A stretch of 6,880 nucleotides of DNA. It comes from Cytophagaceae bacterium (lineage in GTDB: Bacteria; Bacteroidota; Bacteroidia; Cytophagales; Spirosomataceae). The position numbers and the translations under genes are program-made. The notes beneath the pieces are model-generated. The model had not been told where the DNA came from. It searched no databases and worked only from the letters and a program-made list of their open reading frames with translations. Location: assembly GCA_027485075.1 (NCBI GenBank), contig JAIXRT010000275.1, positions 1-6,880 of the forward strand, written 5' to 3'. This document shows positions 6,264 through 6,880 of this stretch, piece by piece; position 1 is the stretch's first letter; every line of letters begins with the position of its first letter.

Positions 6264-6880
6264 ATGGCATCATATGAATTACATCTAGCTAGCTCCCGCG
6301 GAGCAGCTGATCATGGTTGGTTAAAAAGTTTTCACACCTTTAGTTTTGCGAATTTTTATGATCCCAAGCGCATTCATTTTGGTGCATTGCGGGTATTAAA
6401 TGATGATACCGTTTCGGGTGGGATGGGCTTTGGTCAGCATCCACATGATAATATGGAGATCATCAGTATTCCGCTGGAAGGGGATTTGGAGCACAAGGAC
6501 AGTATGGGGAATACGACCGTAATTCAGAGCGGGGATATTCAGGTGATGAGCGCGGGGACGGGGATTTACCATAGCGAATACAATCGAAATAAAGACGCGA
6601 CGGTGAAATTTTTACAAATTTGGATATTCCCAAATAAGAAAAATGTGACGCCACGGTACGATCAAATCACATTGAATCCGGCGGATCGCGTCAATAAATT
6701 TGAACAAATTTTATCGCCTAATCCAGAGGATGCGGGTGTTTGGATTTACCAAGACGCGTGGTTCCATATCGGGAAATTTGATGCAGGGGTATCGGCTGAA
6801 TATGGCATCAAAAAGGCTGGAAACGGGCTTTATGTATTTGTATTACGTGGCGAAGTAACTGTGGATGGACAAGCGTTAGC
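6264..6880 (+). CDS. Pirin family protein (cupin, YhhW-like; 3' end outside window)
   Basis: The frame opens at ATG 6264, 5 nt after the DUF4442 stop, and runs to the right edge with 205 complete codons and no stop. Full-length YhhW-like pirins have about 230-240 residues, so only the end is missing. The N-terminal cupin domain begins with the typical pirin opening, HGWLKSFHTFSFANFYDP (17-34). It carries the full iron-binding set: His59 and His61 in FGQHPHDNMEI, and His103 and Glu105 in AGTGIYHSEYN. The motif LEHKDSMGN (75-83) is also typical. The second, degenerate cupin domain starts near residue 150 and is cut by the window edge. E. coli YhhW and human pirin show quercetin 2,3-dioxygenase activity in vitro, but the bacterial role is unsettled and quercetinase naming would be over-specific. 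As the last visible gene of a tight cluster with the methyltransferase and DUF4442 genes, it is likely co-transcribed with them. Confidence 0.93.
   Translation, partial: MASYELHLASSRGAADHGWLKSFHTFSFANFYDPKRIHFGALRVLNDDTVSGGMGFGQHPHDNMEIISIPLEGDLEHKDSMGNTTVIQSGDIQVMSAGTGIYHSEYNRNKDATVKFLQIWIFPNKKNVTPRYDQITLNPADRVNKFEQILSPNPEDAGVWIYQDAWFHIGKFDAGVSAEYGIKKAGNGLYVFVLRGEVTVDGQAL

Noticed and set aside
1..6880. Search by eye for tRNA, rRNA, CRISPR array, transposase, phage genes, toxin-antitoxin or defence genes
   Set aside because: None of the recognised reading frames belongs to these classes and no regularly spaced repeats are present. The window is densely packed with ordinary chromosomal genes.

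Overview
The window looks like chromosomal DNA of a Bacteroidota bacterium, probably of the Cytophagales type. This is inferred from the KdsC, GNAT and DUF4442 protein styles, the moderate GC content, the lack of clear Shine-Dalgarno sites and the TonB-era envelope style of the large exported protein. No organism can be named from the sequence alone. Apart from one palindromic repeat there is no sign of a mobile element, CRISPR array, tRNA or rRNA, and coding density is very high.

Layout. Positions 1-3558 on the minus strand are a single uninterrupted reading frame for a very large exported protein. It has a signal peptide and 1186 visible residues, and it runs off the left edge without a stop. 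Divergent from it across a 54-bp gap is a two-gene plus-strand unit: a KdsC-type HAD phosphatase (3613-4122) and a gamma-carbonic-anhydrase-like left-handed beta-helix protein (4113-4625), whose frames overlap by 10 nt. A short intergenic region (4626-4741) follows between convergent genes. It carries a 7-nt tandem repeat and a strong 16-bp imperfect inverted repeat of REP/MITE-like appearance. A minus-strand GNAT acetyltransferase (4742-5134) comes next, and across a 60-bp divergent gap lies a tight plus-strand cluster: a membrane methyltransferase of the ICMT/PEMT/NnrU type (5195-5764), a DUF4442 hotdog protein (5767-6258) and a pirin (6264 to the right edge, incomplete). These last three are separated by 2 and 5 nt and are almost certainly one transcript.

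How the genes may work together. KdsC belongs to Kdo synthesis for lipopolysaccharide, and the large divergent protein is an exported, beta-rich, cysteine-free envelope protein, so an outer-membrane link is possible but unproven. The gamma-CA, GNAT, DUF4442 and pirin genes look like ordinary housekeeping or accessory enzymes. I see no defence, toxin-antitoxin or mobile system. The least explained item is the giant exported protein.
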